Source: Hordeum vulgare subsp. vulgare (Eukaryota; Streptophyta; Magnoliopsida; Poales; Poaceae). Taken from it: DNA of 64,000 bases. A model generated the notes under the pieces. It was not told the origin of the DNA, did no database searches, and was given only the letters and a program-made list of their open reading frames with translations. Shown one piece after another: positions 48,601 through 60,364 of this stretch. Location of the stretch: the NCBI RefSeq assembly GCF_904849725.1, contig NC_058523.1:344885948-344949947 (forward strand), written 5' to 3'. The translations under genes were made by a program, and so were the position numbers. Position 1 is the stretch's first letter. Each line of letters begins with the position of its first letter.

Positions 48601-49852
48601 TGAAGGTTACCGAGGTGCATGACGTGCACATGGCGATAAGTGGCGAGAGCGTGTGTGACGAAGTACACCCCTGCGGGGTTATGATCTATTCGAATAGCCG
48701 CGTCCGCGGATATGGACTACTTGGAGACATATGTTGTTCATAGATAACTTAAATGGCTACTCATAAAATTGTCAAGATAAGCGTGAGTGTCGTGGACGGC
48801 AATTCCGAATGGAGACGGAATGATTCCACGATGGTGTATTGTGGCGGTGTTAGTGGACTCGTGTGCGAGAAATCAAGTTGTCAAAATTATTTAAAAATGC
48901 AAGTTGTCTAGCCACGAGTCAAATGCTGGCTTTCCGCATGAAACCCCACCATACCTTGTTGATACATTGCATGAGTAGTTAGTTATCCTAAAGTCTTGCT
49001 GAGTACCTCCGTACTCACGTTTGCTTAATAAATGTTGTGGAGGTTGCTAATGACCCTAATGGAGGGTTCTTCATAGACATCGACGACGACGAGTAGCTGG
49101 TATCCCAGCTACGATCTGGCCCTAGGGTGGGTCTGTAGTATAGTCAGGCCATGTGCCTTCTAATTTCATCTGTCTGTACTCAGAAAGTTTATCTATTTCC
49201 ACTGGCTTGTAACTTGAATGACTGTTATGATGGGTTGTGAGACCCCTACTGTGTAATATTATGTGTGAGGCTCTTCGGAGCCTTTTAAATAAAGCTTGTA
49301 TGTTTATGGTTATGTTGTGATGCCATTGATGTATCTATACATATCAGTATGCCATGCGTACGTGTGTCATACTTGATATGTATGGGGTTCGATTACCTAG
49401 CCGTAGGCTTTAGCAGCATTCCTTACAGGGAAATGGCCTCTGTGATCCAACGAGCCATGGTAGTTCGCTACTGCTCCGAACACATTGGTTGACCGGCATG
49501 TGTCCTTCTTAGCTGATGTGTTTGTCCCCTTTGGGGAAATGTCACACGATGTAATGGAGTCCTTGTAGCTTGCTACGACTCGTCTACACTCGCTGGTGAC
49601 TGACACCTGCTTTGTTGGGTCATGTATGTCTGTCCTTGTGCGGTACTGCCACTTTGGTTTATGACTAGACATGTCGATCCGGGTTCTTTGACATTGGTAT
49701 GCTAGCGACACTATTGCATACGTGAGTCAAAAGACGCAAACGGTCCCGGCTAAGGTAAGGCTGCAGCCGTGGAGTTAACTGTGCGTGAGACCGCAAAGGG
49801 ATGCGATGTGTTACAGGCTGGATTCCTATGGCTTAGGATCGGGGTCCCGACA
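45644..49852 (+). mobile_element. Solo LTR 2, RT6 family, TSD GTTGC/GCTGC
   Basis: Begins TGTCACATCCCTGAC and ends GGGGTCCCGACA, 4209 bp. The flanks gttgc (45639-45643) and gctgc (49853-49857) are a 5-bp target duplication with one change. Removing it and one copy restores the RT6 pol frame, so it is an insertion and not the RT6 3' LTR. It has a GC-rich island (about 46130-47080), a variant acidic ORF end (49040-49096) and AATAAA (49288-49293). Confidence 0.9.
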
Positions 49853-49857
49853 GCTGC

Positions 49858-50226
49858 CTACCAATAGGAACTTCCTCCGCATCTTTCCAATGTTCATGAT
49901 GTCTTCCACGTCTCGCAACTCAGGCGTTGCTTTTTGGATCCTATCCGTGAAGTGGACCACGAAACGCTTGATCTCCAGGATAACCTTTCATACCGAGAAT
50001 ACCCTGTGCGTATTCTTGATCAAGCTGAGTGTACCACTCGACATTGAAACCTCAAGTTTCTTAAAGTTCAAAGGTCAAATCATTCTGAGAAGGAGGCAAC
50101 ATGGGAAAGAGAGGATCGTCTCCGACTTGAGTATCCCGCGTTATTCCCGACGACTTCTAAATCTCGGGACGAGATTCTTTTGAGTGGGGGTGAGTTGTCA
50201 CATCCCTGGAACCCTAATCAAGTATA
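49858..50226 (+). pseudogene. RT6 pol end: chromodomain-like tail
   Basis: The frame continues from 45643: AYQ, TAG 49865-49867, then ELPPHLSNVHDVFHVSQLRR and a chromodomain-like segment (YREYPVRILDQAECTTRHRN, KEATWEREDRLRLEYP). Chromodomains at this place define chromoviruses and may steer integration to marked chromatin. The frame runs through the polypurine tract and into the 3' LTR, stopping at TAG near 50226. The first stop lies eight bases after the solo LTR target site. Confidence 0.85.
50182..50195 (+). promoter_or_regulatory. RT6 polypurine tract
   Basis: gagtgggggtgagt directly precedes the 3' LTR and is also codons of the pol frame. Confidence 0.8.
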
Positions 50227-53200
50227 GCATTGTCCTCATATCTTCGTTGCATTGCATCCAAGAAAATTGCAACAAGATCAAAGCAAGTGGTGAAGCAAAA
50301 CTCAAAAACCCTAGCCACTTCTCAAATTCAAAGAAATTATAAACATGTTCAAATCAATGAACCCAAAATGGCCTCAAGAAAAGTTCAACTTTTCTGATAA
50401 TTCATGGAAGCAAATAAGCAGTGAAGAAAACTATTTTCATAACACTTTTGGCATTTTTTTAATGCAAAAAGCTACTGGATTCATGTTTAAATTTGAATTC
50501 AAAAACTCTAAGTTTTCAAAAATGTTGAAAACTTCAGGAATGGTTGGATATATTCCAACAAATATTCTGGTGTGTTCAAGCTTTGGCCAACGGCAAGCTT
50601 CGTTCGATTCGTCGCCCACAGCACCTCCCCGAGCCGTCTAAGCCCTCCACTGCACTCCCCGTGAGATTGCGATCATTTCCCCTCTTCTTCCCCTCGGTTT
50701 CGTGCCCCCTAGCCACTGCACCGACGAGCCCGAGCTCCGTCCGTCGCCTCCGCTCGTCGTCGGTGACCTCCGGTCCTCTCGAGCCCTCCCTGGGACAGTA
50801 CTGGATGAGGCCGAGCCTGGGGATCCTCCCAGTGCTCTCGGCTCTCTATCCCGAGCACTACATCCATCTCCGGCGACTCTCCGGCACAGATCCGCCGCGG
50901 ATCTGGTCGCCGCCGGTCAGTCTCCGGCAGGGGATGACCTGGCCTCACTAATCTGTCGGTTTAAACAATAAGCAGTCACTGACCAATGGGCCCCAGGCCA
51001 AGTCAAACGCAATCAGGGGCTGGTCAGCGCGGGATTATCCCTGAGAGGCTGACCATTGGGTCCCCCCTGTCGGGTTTGACCGGATCAAGTCAGCCGATGG
51101 CTGACGCCATGCTGACGTGAGCCTGACGCAATAAGTGGATTTCTGATTTAAAAGAATTCCAAAAAATGCCAAAAACTTCTAAAAATCATAGAAATTAATC
51201 TGTAACTCCAATGAAAATAATTTATATATGAAAAAGAATCACAAAAATCCAAGGAATATGAATATGTCATTTTTAAACATGTTTGAAAATGTTACTGAAC
51301 CAAGCATGTAGAATAATGAATAGGTTAAATTTAATAAATGCTTTGGAGATGGAATTTGAAAATCATTTGAATTCCACTTCAAATGCTATGACCAAACATT
51401 GTCCAATCACAACCATCAACTTAACATATCATTCCCATGCATGTTAAAAAAAGTTGATCTGAGCATCAGGTCGAATCAATTAAAATGGTATTCGAGAATA
51501 CCTCGTTTGAAGTGATATTGAATCTGATTCAAATCAACTTCAAACTTAATAAATGATAGCTACATTAGCATACCACCTTGCATCTCATGCCATGCTCATG
51601 CATCATTTTCTTGCATATGATTGTTATTGATTGATGTCATTTCTATCGGTAGGCTCCGCTCCTTCGGATTCCACTGAATATCCGACTGACGGATAGTGTC
51701 CCTCCTCTGAGCAACAAGGCAAGCAACCATTTTGATCATCCCGATAAATCCCATGTTCTCGCTTCTGCACTTACTTATTGCATTAGGATCAAATGCTCAA
51801 CTTCTTTTGCCACGTTAGTTGAACCCACTTCCTTTGCATGACATGTCTTTGTCACAGTAAATAGCTGAACCTTGCAACCTAGCATACCTGGTAGATGCTT
51901 GAGCCATGATGTGCCTTATCCTGCTATGCATGCTATGCTTAGAGTTGTGTATGGTCTGTCATCTGGGAGATGAACAGAATTGTGAGAATGTGTTCAGTAA
52001 GTAAGGGTTGTGTGTTGAACCTCATTTGGTAAAGGTATCGGTGAAAGGCCATGTAGGAGTACATGGCGGGTTGTTTCATTGGAACCGTCCTTAGGAACTG
52101 AGTTCCGTGTATGTAATCCAAGATGAGATACTACCACATTTTGGGCCCTAAAATATGACCCCGCTCGACTTATTAATCGCCTAGTACTCGGTCCAGGAGT
52201 TGCAAGTAGTTTCTGGTGTTTATAGTCATGCTGGAGGCCGTGCATAGCGCTGACCTGAGAGGTGGGTTGTGATGCGGTAGGCAGTGGCACGGTGTACCAA
52301 GTGGCACCCGGATGGTGGGCTTGGGAACCCTGCGCACATCGTTTGGGGCCGTGGCGGAAACCTCGGCCGGACATCCGTGCGGGTTACCCTCAGATAGGCG
52401 ATAGACCTGGACCAAGTATAGGCGTGGTTAACGGTCGTGGCCGACTCCCTCGCTGGGCTTCCGCTTGAAGGTTGCCGAGGTGCATGACATCCACATGGCG
52501 ATAAGTGGCGAGAGCGTGGGTGAAGAAGTACACCCCTGCAGGGTTATGATCTATTCGGATAGCCGCGTCCGCAGATATGGACTACTTGGAGACATATGTT
52601 GTTCATAGTTAACTTCAATGACTACTCATAAAATTGTCAAGATACGCATGAGTGTCGTGGACGGCATTTCCGTATGGAGACGGAATGATTCCACGATGGA
52701 GTATTGTTGTGGTGTTAGTGGACTCGTGTGCGAGAAATCAAGTTGTAAAAATTATTTAAAAACGCAAGTTGTCTAGCCACGAGTCAAATGCTGGCTTTCC
52801 GCACGAAACCCCACAATTCCTTATTGATACATCGCATGAGTAGATAGTTATCCTAAAGTCTTGTTGAGTACCTCCGTACTCATGTTTGCTTAATATTTGT
52901 TGCAGAGGTGGTTAATGACCCTAATGGAGGGTTCTTCCTAGACATCGACGACGACGAGTAGCTGGTATCCCAGCTACGATCTGGCCCTAGGGTGGGTCTG
53001 TAGTATAGTCAGGCCATGTGCCTTCTAGTTTCATCTGTCTATACTCAGACAATTTATCTACTTCCGCTGGCTTGTAACTTGAATGACTGTTATGATGGGT
53101 CGTGAGACCCCTACTTTGTAATATTATGTGTGAGGCTCTTCCGAGCCTTTTAAATAAAGCTTGTATGTTTATGGTTATGTTGTGATGCCATCGACGTATC

Positions 53201-53718
53201 TATACATATCAGTATGCCATGTGTACGTGTGTCACACTTGACATGTATGGGGTTCTATTACCTAGACGTAGGCATTAGCAGCATTCCTTACAGGGAAATG
53301 CCCCTCTGTGATCCAACGAGCCATGGTAGTTCACTACTGCTCCGGACACATTGGTTGACCGGCATGTGTCCTTCTTAGTTGATGTGTCTGTCTCCTTTTG
53401 GGAAATGTCACGCGATGTAATGGAGTCCCTGTAGCTTGCTACGACTCGTCTACATTCGCTGGTGACCGACACCTGCTTTGCTGGGTCATGTATGCATGTC
53501 CCTGTGTGGAACTGCCGCTTTGGTTTATGACTAGACATGTCGATCCGGGTTCTCTGTCACTGGATTGCTAGCGACACAATTGCATACGTGAGTCAAAAGG
53601 CGCAAACGGTCCCGGCTAAGGTAAGGCTGCAGCCGTGGGGATAACCATGCGTGAGACCGCAAAGAGATGCGATGTGTTACAGGGTGGATTCCTATGACTT
53701 CGGATCGGGGTCCCGACA
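50196..53718 (+). repeat. RT6 3' LTR, with a 481-bp deletion
   Basis: Begins TGTCACATCCCTGG and ends GGGTCCCGACA, 3523 bp. Relative to the 5' LTR it lacks positions 36357-36837, between two ttcaa repeats; one copy remains at 50575-50579. This removes the left half of the GC-rich island. Confidence 0.92.
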
Positions 53719-53720
53719 AA

Positions 53721-55196
53721 ATGGAAATAAACTTGCATCAAATGCCTCATCTTTATGACGTATTTATTGAAAATATGGATTCCAATAATTGTGCTCAGTT
53801 CTTAAAGGGAGAATTTAATAAAATGTTTAATGTAAGTTCCTTGAATTATAAGCATGATTGCAATGTTGTTAGCATGCTTTCTATGAATACCCATAATGCT
53901 AATAATGATTGCACTAGTCATGGTAAAAAGGTTTCTTATAAGCATGTCAATTTTTGTGGAGTGCAAATACTTTGTGAATATCTCGCAATTAAGGATAATA
54001 TATTTTGTAAGAAGCATAAACTTGATGAAACTGAATGGTGGCTTGAAGTGTTAGTTGACTATGCTACAAAATTATGTTCCCTTCATCCCATTACTTGTGA
54101 GCTTTGCAAAAAGGTTTTCCATCATAATTATCATTGCACACATTTTTATGATTGAGTTGTGTCCAAATTTTGTAATGACATGATCACCCTTGAACTTTAT
54201 AGTGAACTTTATCTATTTTTTGAGTGTAAAGAATTGTCACATAAAAATAGTTGGTTTCATATATTCATTACTATCGAGGACACTAAAATTAATGTAAGAG
54301 AAATCTAAATGATTTGTGTGGTGCATTGTAATGGAAATGCCTATATGAGAAATTATAGAAAGACGACTAAACTGGTAGAATATAAAATGAACACTAATGT
54401 AAGGGAAACAATTTTCCATTTTCCTGCTCTTGTTTCTCATGCTGAATGAGGTGATGACGAGAATCTTCCTGTCAAACCAATCTCTTCAACGAGAAGCTCG
54501 GAAAAATTATCTAAACCCACACATAATGTGGTGAGGAAGAAGAGAAAAAAATGGGAAGTAAAGGTAAAAAGGTATCTCTCCATAATAATGTCTCTCCTAT
54601 AGTTGTGTCATGTGAGACTAAATCACAAATTATAGAAGATGATACACTTGATTATGATATTGTTTTTTTGGTCCAATGACACTATGTGAGTAGGCACTAT
54701 TGTAGAAGATTTTGTTATGCATGTTGCTTATTGTGATAATCATGATTGGGAAGATAATGATACACCTGATGATATTGAAAATATTTTTGGCACTAACTTG
54801 GAAAAATATGATAATATTGATTGTTATACTATTGTTGTTATTCATGCAATTAATTATAAGGGTGATTATACTAATGATATGCAAAACGATATGCTTGGGG
54901 ATGCTATGGTTGATGAGAATGCCATGTTTGATAATGTATTTGCTGCAAATAATGTTTATCATAAGCTTGGGGACTCTATGATTAATGAAGATGATCTTTT
55001 TAGTTCCCCTACTTTCAATGATCAAATTTATTATGAAGATACAATGCCTCCTATTTATGATTATTCTAATGATAATGAAAGTAGGTTTGGAAGCTTCAAC
55101 TTTAGGTGACGATTATTCCCCTACTTTGGAGGGTGTTAAATCGTTTTACAATGATTAAAGTGGATTTAGAGTGGTCATAACTTTATTTAGTGATGA
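53721..55196 (+). pseudogene. RT3 orphan ORF, broken; homologue of the RT2 ORF
   Basis: ATG 53721-53723 lies within the RT6 target duplication. The frame is open to TGA 54153-54155 and resumes with further stops and shifts to about 55109 and beyond. The start (MEINLHQMPHLYDVF, NNCAQFLKGEFNKM) and the later block (HKLGDSMINEDDLF, IYYEDTMPPIYD) match the RT2 ORF in the same order. The middle has a Cys/His-rich stretch, CELCKKVFHHNYHCTHF, which does not fit a standard zinc finger spacing. A Lys-rich segment lies near 54540. No known domain. It occupies the gag position. RT7 interrupts it at 55201. Confidence 0.6.
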
Positions 55197-55201
55197 CTCC
55201 A

Positions 55202-56757
55202 TGATACGTCTCCAACGTATCTATAATCTTTGATGGTTTCATGCTATTATCTTGTCAAACTTTGGATGTTTTGCATGCCTTTTATATATTTTTTGGAACT
55301 AACTTATTAACTCAGTGCCAAGTGCCAGTTCCTGTTCTTCCATGTTTTTTACCCCTTTCATAGGAGATTTTGAAACGGAGTCCAAACGGAATAAAATCCA
55401 CGAAAAGATTTTATCTGGAACGGAAGAAGATCGGGAAGCTTGAGAGCCAAGGAAGGGGAGCCTCAGGGTCCCCACAAACCCCCACCCCGCGGCCAGGGGG
55501 GTAGGCTGCGGCCCACAGGCTTGTGGGCCCCCTAAGCGCCCCCTGACATAGGGGTTGCGCCTATAAATACCCTAAAAATCCCAAAAAATCACGAGATCAT
55601 CGAAAGTACTTTTCCACCGCCGCAAGCTTCTGTCTCCGCAAGATCCCATCTGGGGCATGTTCTGGTGCCCTGCCGGAGGGGGGATTCGGACACAGAGGGC
55701 TTCTTCATCAACACCATGACCTCTCCGATGATGCGTGAGTAGTTCACCATAGACCTACGGGTCCATAGCTAGTAACTAGATGGCTTCTTATCTCTCTTGG
55801 ATCTTCAATACAAAGTTCTCCATGATCTTCATGGAGATCTATCCGATGTAATCTTATTTTGCGGTGTGTTTGTAGAGATCCGATGAATTGTGGATTTATG
55901 ATCAGATTATCTATGAATCTTATTTGAGTTTCTTCTGATCTCTCTTATGCATGATTTCATATCCTTGTAATTCTCTTCGAGTTGTGGGTTTTGTCTGGCC
56001 AACTAGATATATGATTCTTGCAATGGGAGAAGTGCTTGGTTTTGGGTTCATACCATGCGGTGACCTCACCCAGTGACAGAAGGGGTAGCGAGGCACGCAT
56101 CATGTTGTTGCCATCAAGGGTAAAAAGATGGGGTTTTCATCATTGGTTTGAGATTGTCCCTCTACATCATGTCATCTTGCTTAAGGCGTTACTCTGTTCG
56201 TCATGAACTCAATACACTAGATGCATGCTGGATAGCGGTCGATGTGTGGAGTAATAGTAGTAGATGCAGAAAGTATCGGTCTACTTGTCTCGGACGTGGT
56301 GCCTATATGTATGATCATTCCCTTAGATATCGTCATGAATTTGCGTGGTTCTAACAATTGCTCGACAGTAATCTGTTCACCCATCATTATATTTGCTATT
56401 ATGAGAGAAGCCTCTAGTGAACACTATGGCCCCCAGGGTCTACTCCACACCATATTTTCAGCCTTACACTTTTCACTTCGTTGCACTTTCCGCCTTCAGA
56501 TCTCACTTTGCAAACAATCTTGAAGGGATTGACAACCCCTTTGAAGCGTTGGGTGCAAGCTTGTTTGTGTTTGCGCAGGTACTCTGGACTTGACGAGGCC
56601 CTTCTTCTGTATCGATACCTTGTTTCTCAAACTGAGGGAAATACTTACTGCTCATGTGCTGCATCACGCTTTCCTCTTCAAGGGAAAACCCGACACAAAC
56701 CAGAGAAGTAACAAGAAGAATTCCTAGCGCCGAGGAAGGACTTTTGTTGCCACAGCA
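55202..56757 (+). repeat. RT7 5' LTR
   Basis: TGATACGTCTCC...TTGCCACAGCA, 1556 bp. It contains the inverted repeat and TATA box listed separately. Confidence 0.9.
55468..55569 (+). promoter_or_regulatory. RT7 LTR promoter: inverted repeat and TATA box
   Basis: ggtccccacaaacccc ... aggcttgtgggcccc (55468-55532) is followed by ctataaata at 55561-55569. The 3' LTR has the same pair at 60617-60675 and 60707-60714. Confidence 0.65.
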
Positions 56758-56767
56758 GAAGAATTTC

Positions 56768-56785
56768 TGGCGCTGTTGCCGGGGA
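56768..56785 (+). other. RT7 primer-binding site (tRNA-Asp)
   Basis: tggcgctgttgccgggga differs at one base from the tRNA-Asp complement. It starts ten bases after the LTR, as in RT5. Confidence 0.9.
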
Positions 56786-56987
56786 GGAAGATCAAGTCAA
56801 GAACTCATCCAAGTAGGTGTCGCAAACTCATCTCTTGCATTTACTTTGTTTGCCAGTTGCCTCTCGTTTTCCTCTCCCCCACTTCACCAATTTGCCTTTT
56901 TTGTTTGCCTTTTTTGTTCGCCTTTTCGTTCACCCTTTTCTCTCGCTTATTCTATGTTCGTCTGTGTGGGATAGTCTACCCGTTCTC

Positions 56988-57688
56988 ATGTCTAGATTCA
57001 CCACTTCAAACGATACTCCCGAGAGAGAAGTTCTCAATTTCAAACAAATTGAGGAAGAAAACTTAAAGGACGCTTGGTATAGGATTTGCAATGCTCAGAG
57101 TAGATCTACTCATAAGCAATCCACTACCGTCTTGCTTCGCAGTTTTTATGTGGGTGTTTCTCCTTGGAATAGGTATATTCTTGACACCATCGTAGGTGGA
57201 AATTTCTTGGGTAGCCATACCGTTGATTATTATGGAGCTGTGATAAATTTGGTAGGCTTACCCCCACTCATGGTTAATGGAACTACCTTAACTCTGGAAC
57301 ATGTGATGCGTAGGCTGGACGTTATTGAAAATAAAGTAGCTACGATTGAACTCATTGAGAATTTGATAAAAATATCCACAATCAAATTACTCAGTACGGA
57401 TCCAAGGTGGGAATGGTTTTGAAAAAATTAAAGGAGAAGGAACCCACGGCTAATGAAAAGCTAGGTCATGATTCCGCTAGGATTGGCAAACTAGAGGATG
57501 TTATAACCAACTTGGGTTCCGCTTTTGCCGCTGTGCAGAATACTCCAAATTTTGCCCACAATAAAATTACCAAGTTTGTCTTTGTTACTAAAATTAGTGG
57601 TGAATCTTCCAGCAAGAAATATGAAAACCTTAAGATGATAAGTGATCACGCCACTTATGGTTTGAATACCAAAGTCGACGATACGTGA
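56988..57688 (+). pseudogene. RT7 mini-gag, frameshifted
   Basis: ATG 56988-56990 (MSRFTTSNDTPEREVLNFKQ) is open to TGA 57420-57422. The protein continues in another frame (KKLKEKEPTANEKLG) to TGA near 57688, giving about 230 residues. LKDAWYRICNAQSRST, LLRSFYVGVSPWNRYILDTI and GGNFLG follow the second half of the plant retrotransposon gag core, as in FYAGL...LDSASGG of RT5. The N-terminal half of gag, the Asn-rich linker and the protease are all missing. RLDVIENKVATIELIENL suggests a coiled coil. The upstream in-frame start at 56817 lies in the leader and was not used. Confidence 0.7.
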
Positions 57689-57701
57689 TTCTATCGCTTT
57701 T

Positions 57702-57751
57702 ATGCTTAGCTAAGGGCGTTAAACAATAGCGCTTGTTGGCAGGCAACCCAA
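57702..57751 (+). promoter_or_regulatory. Post-ORF element of RT7
   Basis: atgcttagctaagggcgtta and gttggcaggcaacccaa are conserved in order with RT5 and RT2. The stem is weaker here (ttggc against cccaa). Confidence 0.5.
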
Positions 57752-60364
57752 TTAAGTTATCTTTTTCTTTCTGTTTTGTTACATGCACACTTTCATAATT
57801 CTGTTGTGATTGTGTTTCTTTTTGTGTTTGAGCCAAGCAAAGCCTTTATGACTAGTCTTGGTAATGGTTGTTTGATCTTGCTGGAAAAAGACAAACTTTT
57901 CGCTCACGAGATAATTTTTCATTTTTATTCAGAAAGCGCTTTTGAGTTGATTCTTTTTTCTGCTGATTGATATGCTTTTTCCCCAGGCTATCGTAATTGT
58001 TCGGATTTATTGAGGTACGAGAAGTATACAAAGTATACAGACTGATACAGACTGGTCTGTTTTTGACAGATTCTATTTTTTGTTGAGTTGGTTGCTTGTT
58101 TTGATGAAACTATGGTTAGTATCGGGGGGGTAATAGCCATGGAAAAGTGAGAATACAGTAGCCCAACACCAATATAGATGGAATTCAATTTTGCTACAGT
58201 ACCAAAAGAAGTGGTAGTTTGTTTTCTTGTGCTAATGTTATCACGAGTTTCTGTTTAAGTTTTGTGTTGTTAAGTTTTCAAGTTTTGGGTGATGTTCTCA
58301 TGGACAAAGAGATAAGGAGTGGAAAGAGCTCAAGCTTGGGGATGCCCAAGGCATCCCAAGCCAAATTCAAGGACACCAAAAAGCCTAAGCTTGGGGATGC
58401 CCCAGGAAGGCATCCCCTCTTTCGTCTTCAATCCATCGGTAACATTACTTGGAGCTATATTTTTATTCACCACATGATATGTGTTTTTGCTTGGAGCGTC
58501 TTGTATCGTAGGAGTATTTTCCTTTTGTTGTGTCACAATCATCCTTGCTACACACCTTTTTGAGAGAGAGAGAGACATGCATTCATCGTGATTTTTGCTA
58601 GAATGCTCATAGTGCTTCACTTATATCTTTTGAGCTAGATACTTTTGCTCTATGTGCGTCACTTATATCTTTTAGAGCACGGTGGTGCTTGATTTGGTAG
58701 TTGGCTTATGCTATGAAATTACTCCCAAAAGTGATAGATACCCAAAGAGGATGCAAAACCTCCATCTTCATGTGCATTGAGTAGAAATAGAAGTTTTGAT
58801 TCCTCTCAAATAGTTTTGAGACATGGATTTGATAATATTAAGAGTTATGTTAGTAGAGTGTTGTGAATCTAGAAATACTTGTGTTGAAGTTAGTGATTCC
58901 CGTAGCATGCACGTATGGTGAACCGCTATGTTAGGAAGTCGGAGCATAATTGATCTATTGATTGTCATCCTCTGTGTTGAGGTCGGAATCGCGCGATGGT
59001 TAACACCTACCAACCCTTCCCCTCGAAGTATGCGTTTAGCACTTTGTTTCGATTACTAATAAAAACTTTCGCAACAAGTATGTGAGTTCTTCATGACTAA
59101 TGTGAGCCCATGGTATAGATCCACCTTCACCTTCCACCATTTATAGCCTCTCTAGTGCCGCGCAATTCTCCCCGTTGCACAAACCCACCAAATTCCTTCC
59201 TCAAAACAGCCACCATATCTACCTACTATGGCATTTTCATAGCCATTCTAAGATATATTGCCATGCAACTCCCACCATTCCGTCTCATGACTTGTGTTAT
59301 CACTCTCATATTGCCATTGTATGATCGTAAAATAGCTAGCGAGATGTTTCAATGTCATACGCCATGCTAGATCGTTGCACATCCCGGTACACTGCCAGAG
59401 GCATTTCCTATGGAGTCATCTTCATTGTGATCTTTGAGCTGCGAGTAAATAAAAGTGTGATGATCATCATTATTAGAGCATTGTCCCATGTGAGGAAATA
59501 AATAAATAAATAGAGGCCAAAGAGCCCAAAAACAGAATAGAAAAGAAAAAAAAGAGGCCTAAGAGCCCAAATGAAAAAAAGAGAAAAGAGAGAAAAAGAG
59601 AGAGCGGACAATGCTACTATCTTTTTCCACACTTGTGCTTCATGATAGCACCATGTTCTTCATGATTGAGAGCTTCTTGCTTTGTCACTACCATATGCTA
59701 GTGGGAATCTTCATTATATAACTTGGCTTGTATATTCCAATGACGGGCTTCCTCAAAATTGCCCTAGGTCTTTGTGAGCAAGCAAGTTGGATGCACACCC
59801 ACTAGTTTTCCTTTTGAGCTTTCACATACTTATAGCTCTAGTGCATCTTGTGTATGGCAATCCCTACTCATTCACATTGATATCTATTAATGGGCATCTC
59901 CATAGCCTTTTGATACGTCGAGTCAATATGACCATCTCCTCCTTTTTGTCTCACAACCACCGCCACACTCTATTCCACCTATAGTGCTATATCCATGGCT
60001 CAAGCTCATGTATTGCGTGATAGTTATAAAAAGTTTGAGAAAGTAAGAGTGCGAAAACAATTACTTGGCCAATACCGGGCTTGTGCATGATTTACATTAG
60101 TTGTGTGAGGATGATGGAGCATAGCCAGACTATATGATTTTGTAGGGATAACTTTCCTTGGCCTTGTTATTTTGAAAGTTTATGATTACCTTGCTAGTTT
60201 GCTTGAAGTATTATTGTTTTCATGTCAATAGAAAACTATTGTTTTGAATCTTACGGATCTGAACATTCATGCCACGTGAAAAATTCTAGGACAACTATGC
60301 TAGGTAGCATTCCACATCAAAAATTCATTATTTATCACTTCCCTACTCGAGGATGAGGAGGAGT
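57752..60364 (+). other. RT7 non-coding 3' region
   Basis: Colinear with the RT5 3' region in reverse orientation. It has the twin hairpins, a purine-rich gggctctt-type segment near 59510-59610 (complementary orientation) and no credible ORF. Confidence 0.75.
58332..58415 (+). promoter_or_regulatory. Twin hairpins with two internal polypurine-tract copies (RT7)
   Basis: aagcttggggatgc at 58332-58345 and taagcttggggatgc at 58386-58400 each start a hairpin (ggggatgcccaaggcatccc, and ggggatgcc pairing with ggcatcccc). The second copy is identical to the terminal tract, 1979 bases away. Confidence 0.6.

Larger units (their letters stand above)
35970..53718 (+). mobile_element. RT6: Tekay/Del-type chromovirus (gypsy), TSD AAATG
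   Basis: Perfect 5-bp duplications aaatg flank the element (35965-35969 and 53719-53723). The order is LTR, Met-tRNA primer site, extra leader ORF, gag-protease-RT-RNase H-integrase-chromodomain, polypurine tract, LTR. A solo LTR of the same family (45644-49852) splits the pol frame. Every domain is recognisable, but several stops and frameshifts make it inactive. Confidence 0.92.

Noticed and set aside
45644..49852. This LTR as the true 3' LTR of RT6
   Set aside because: It has its own target duplication and pol continues after it with the chromodomain. The LTR at 50196-53718 shares AAATG with the 5' LTR and follows the polypurine tract.
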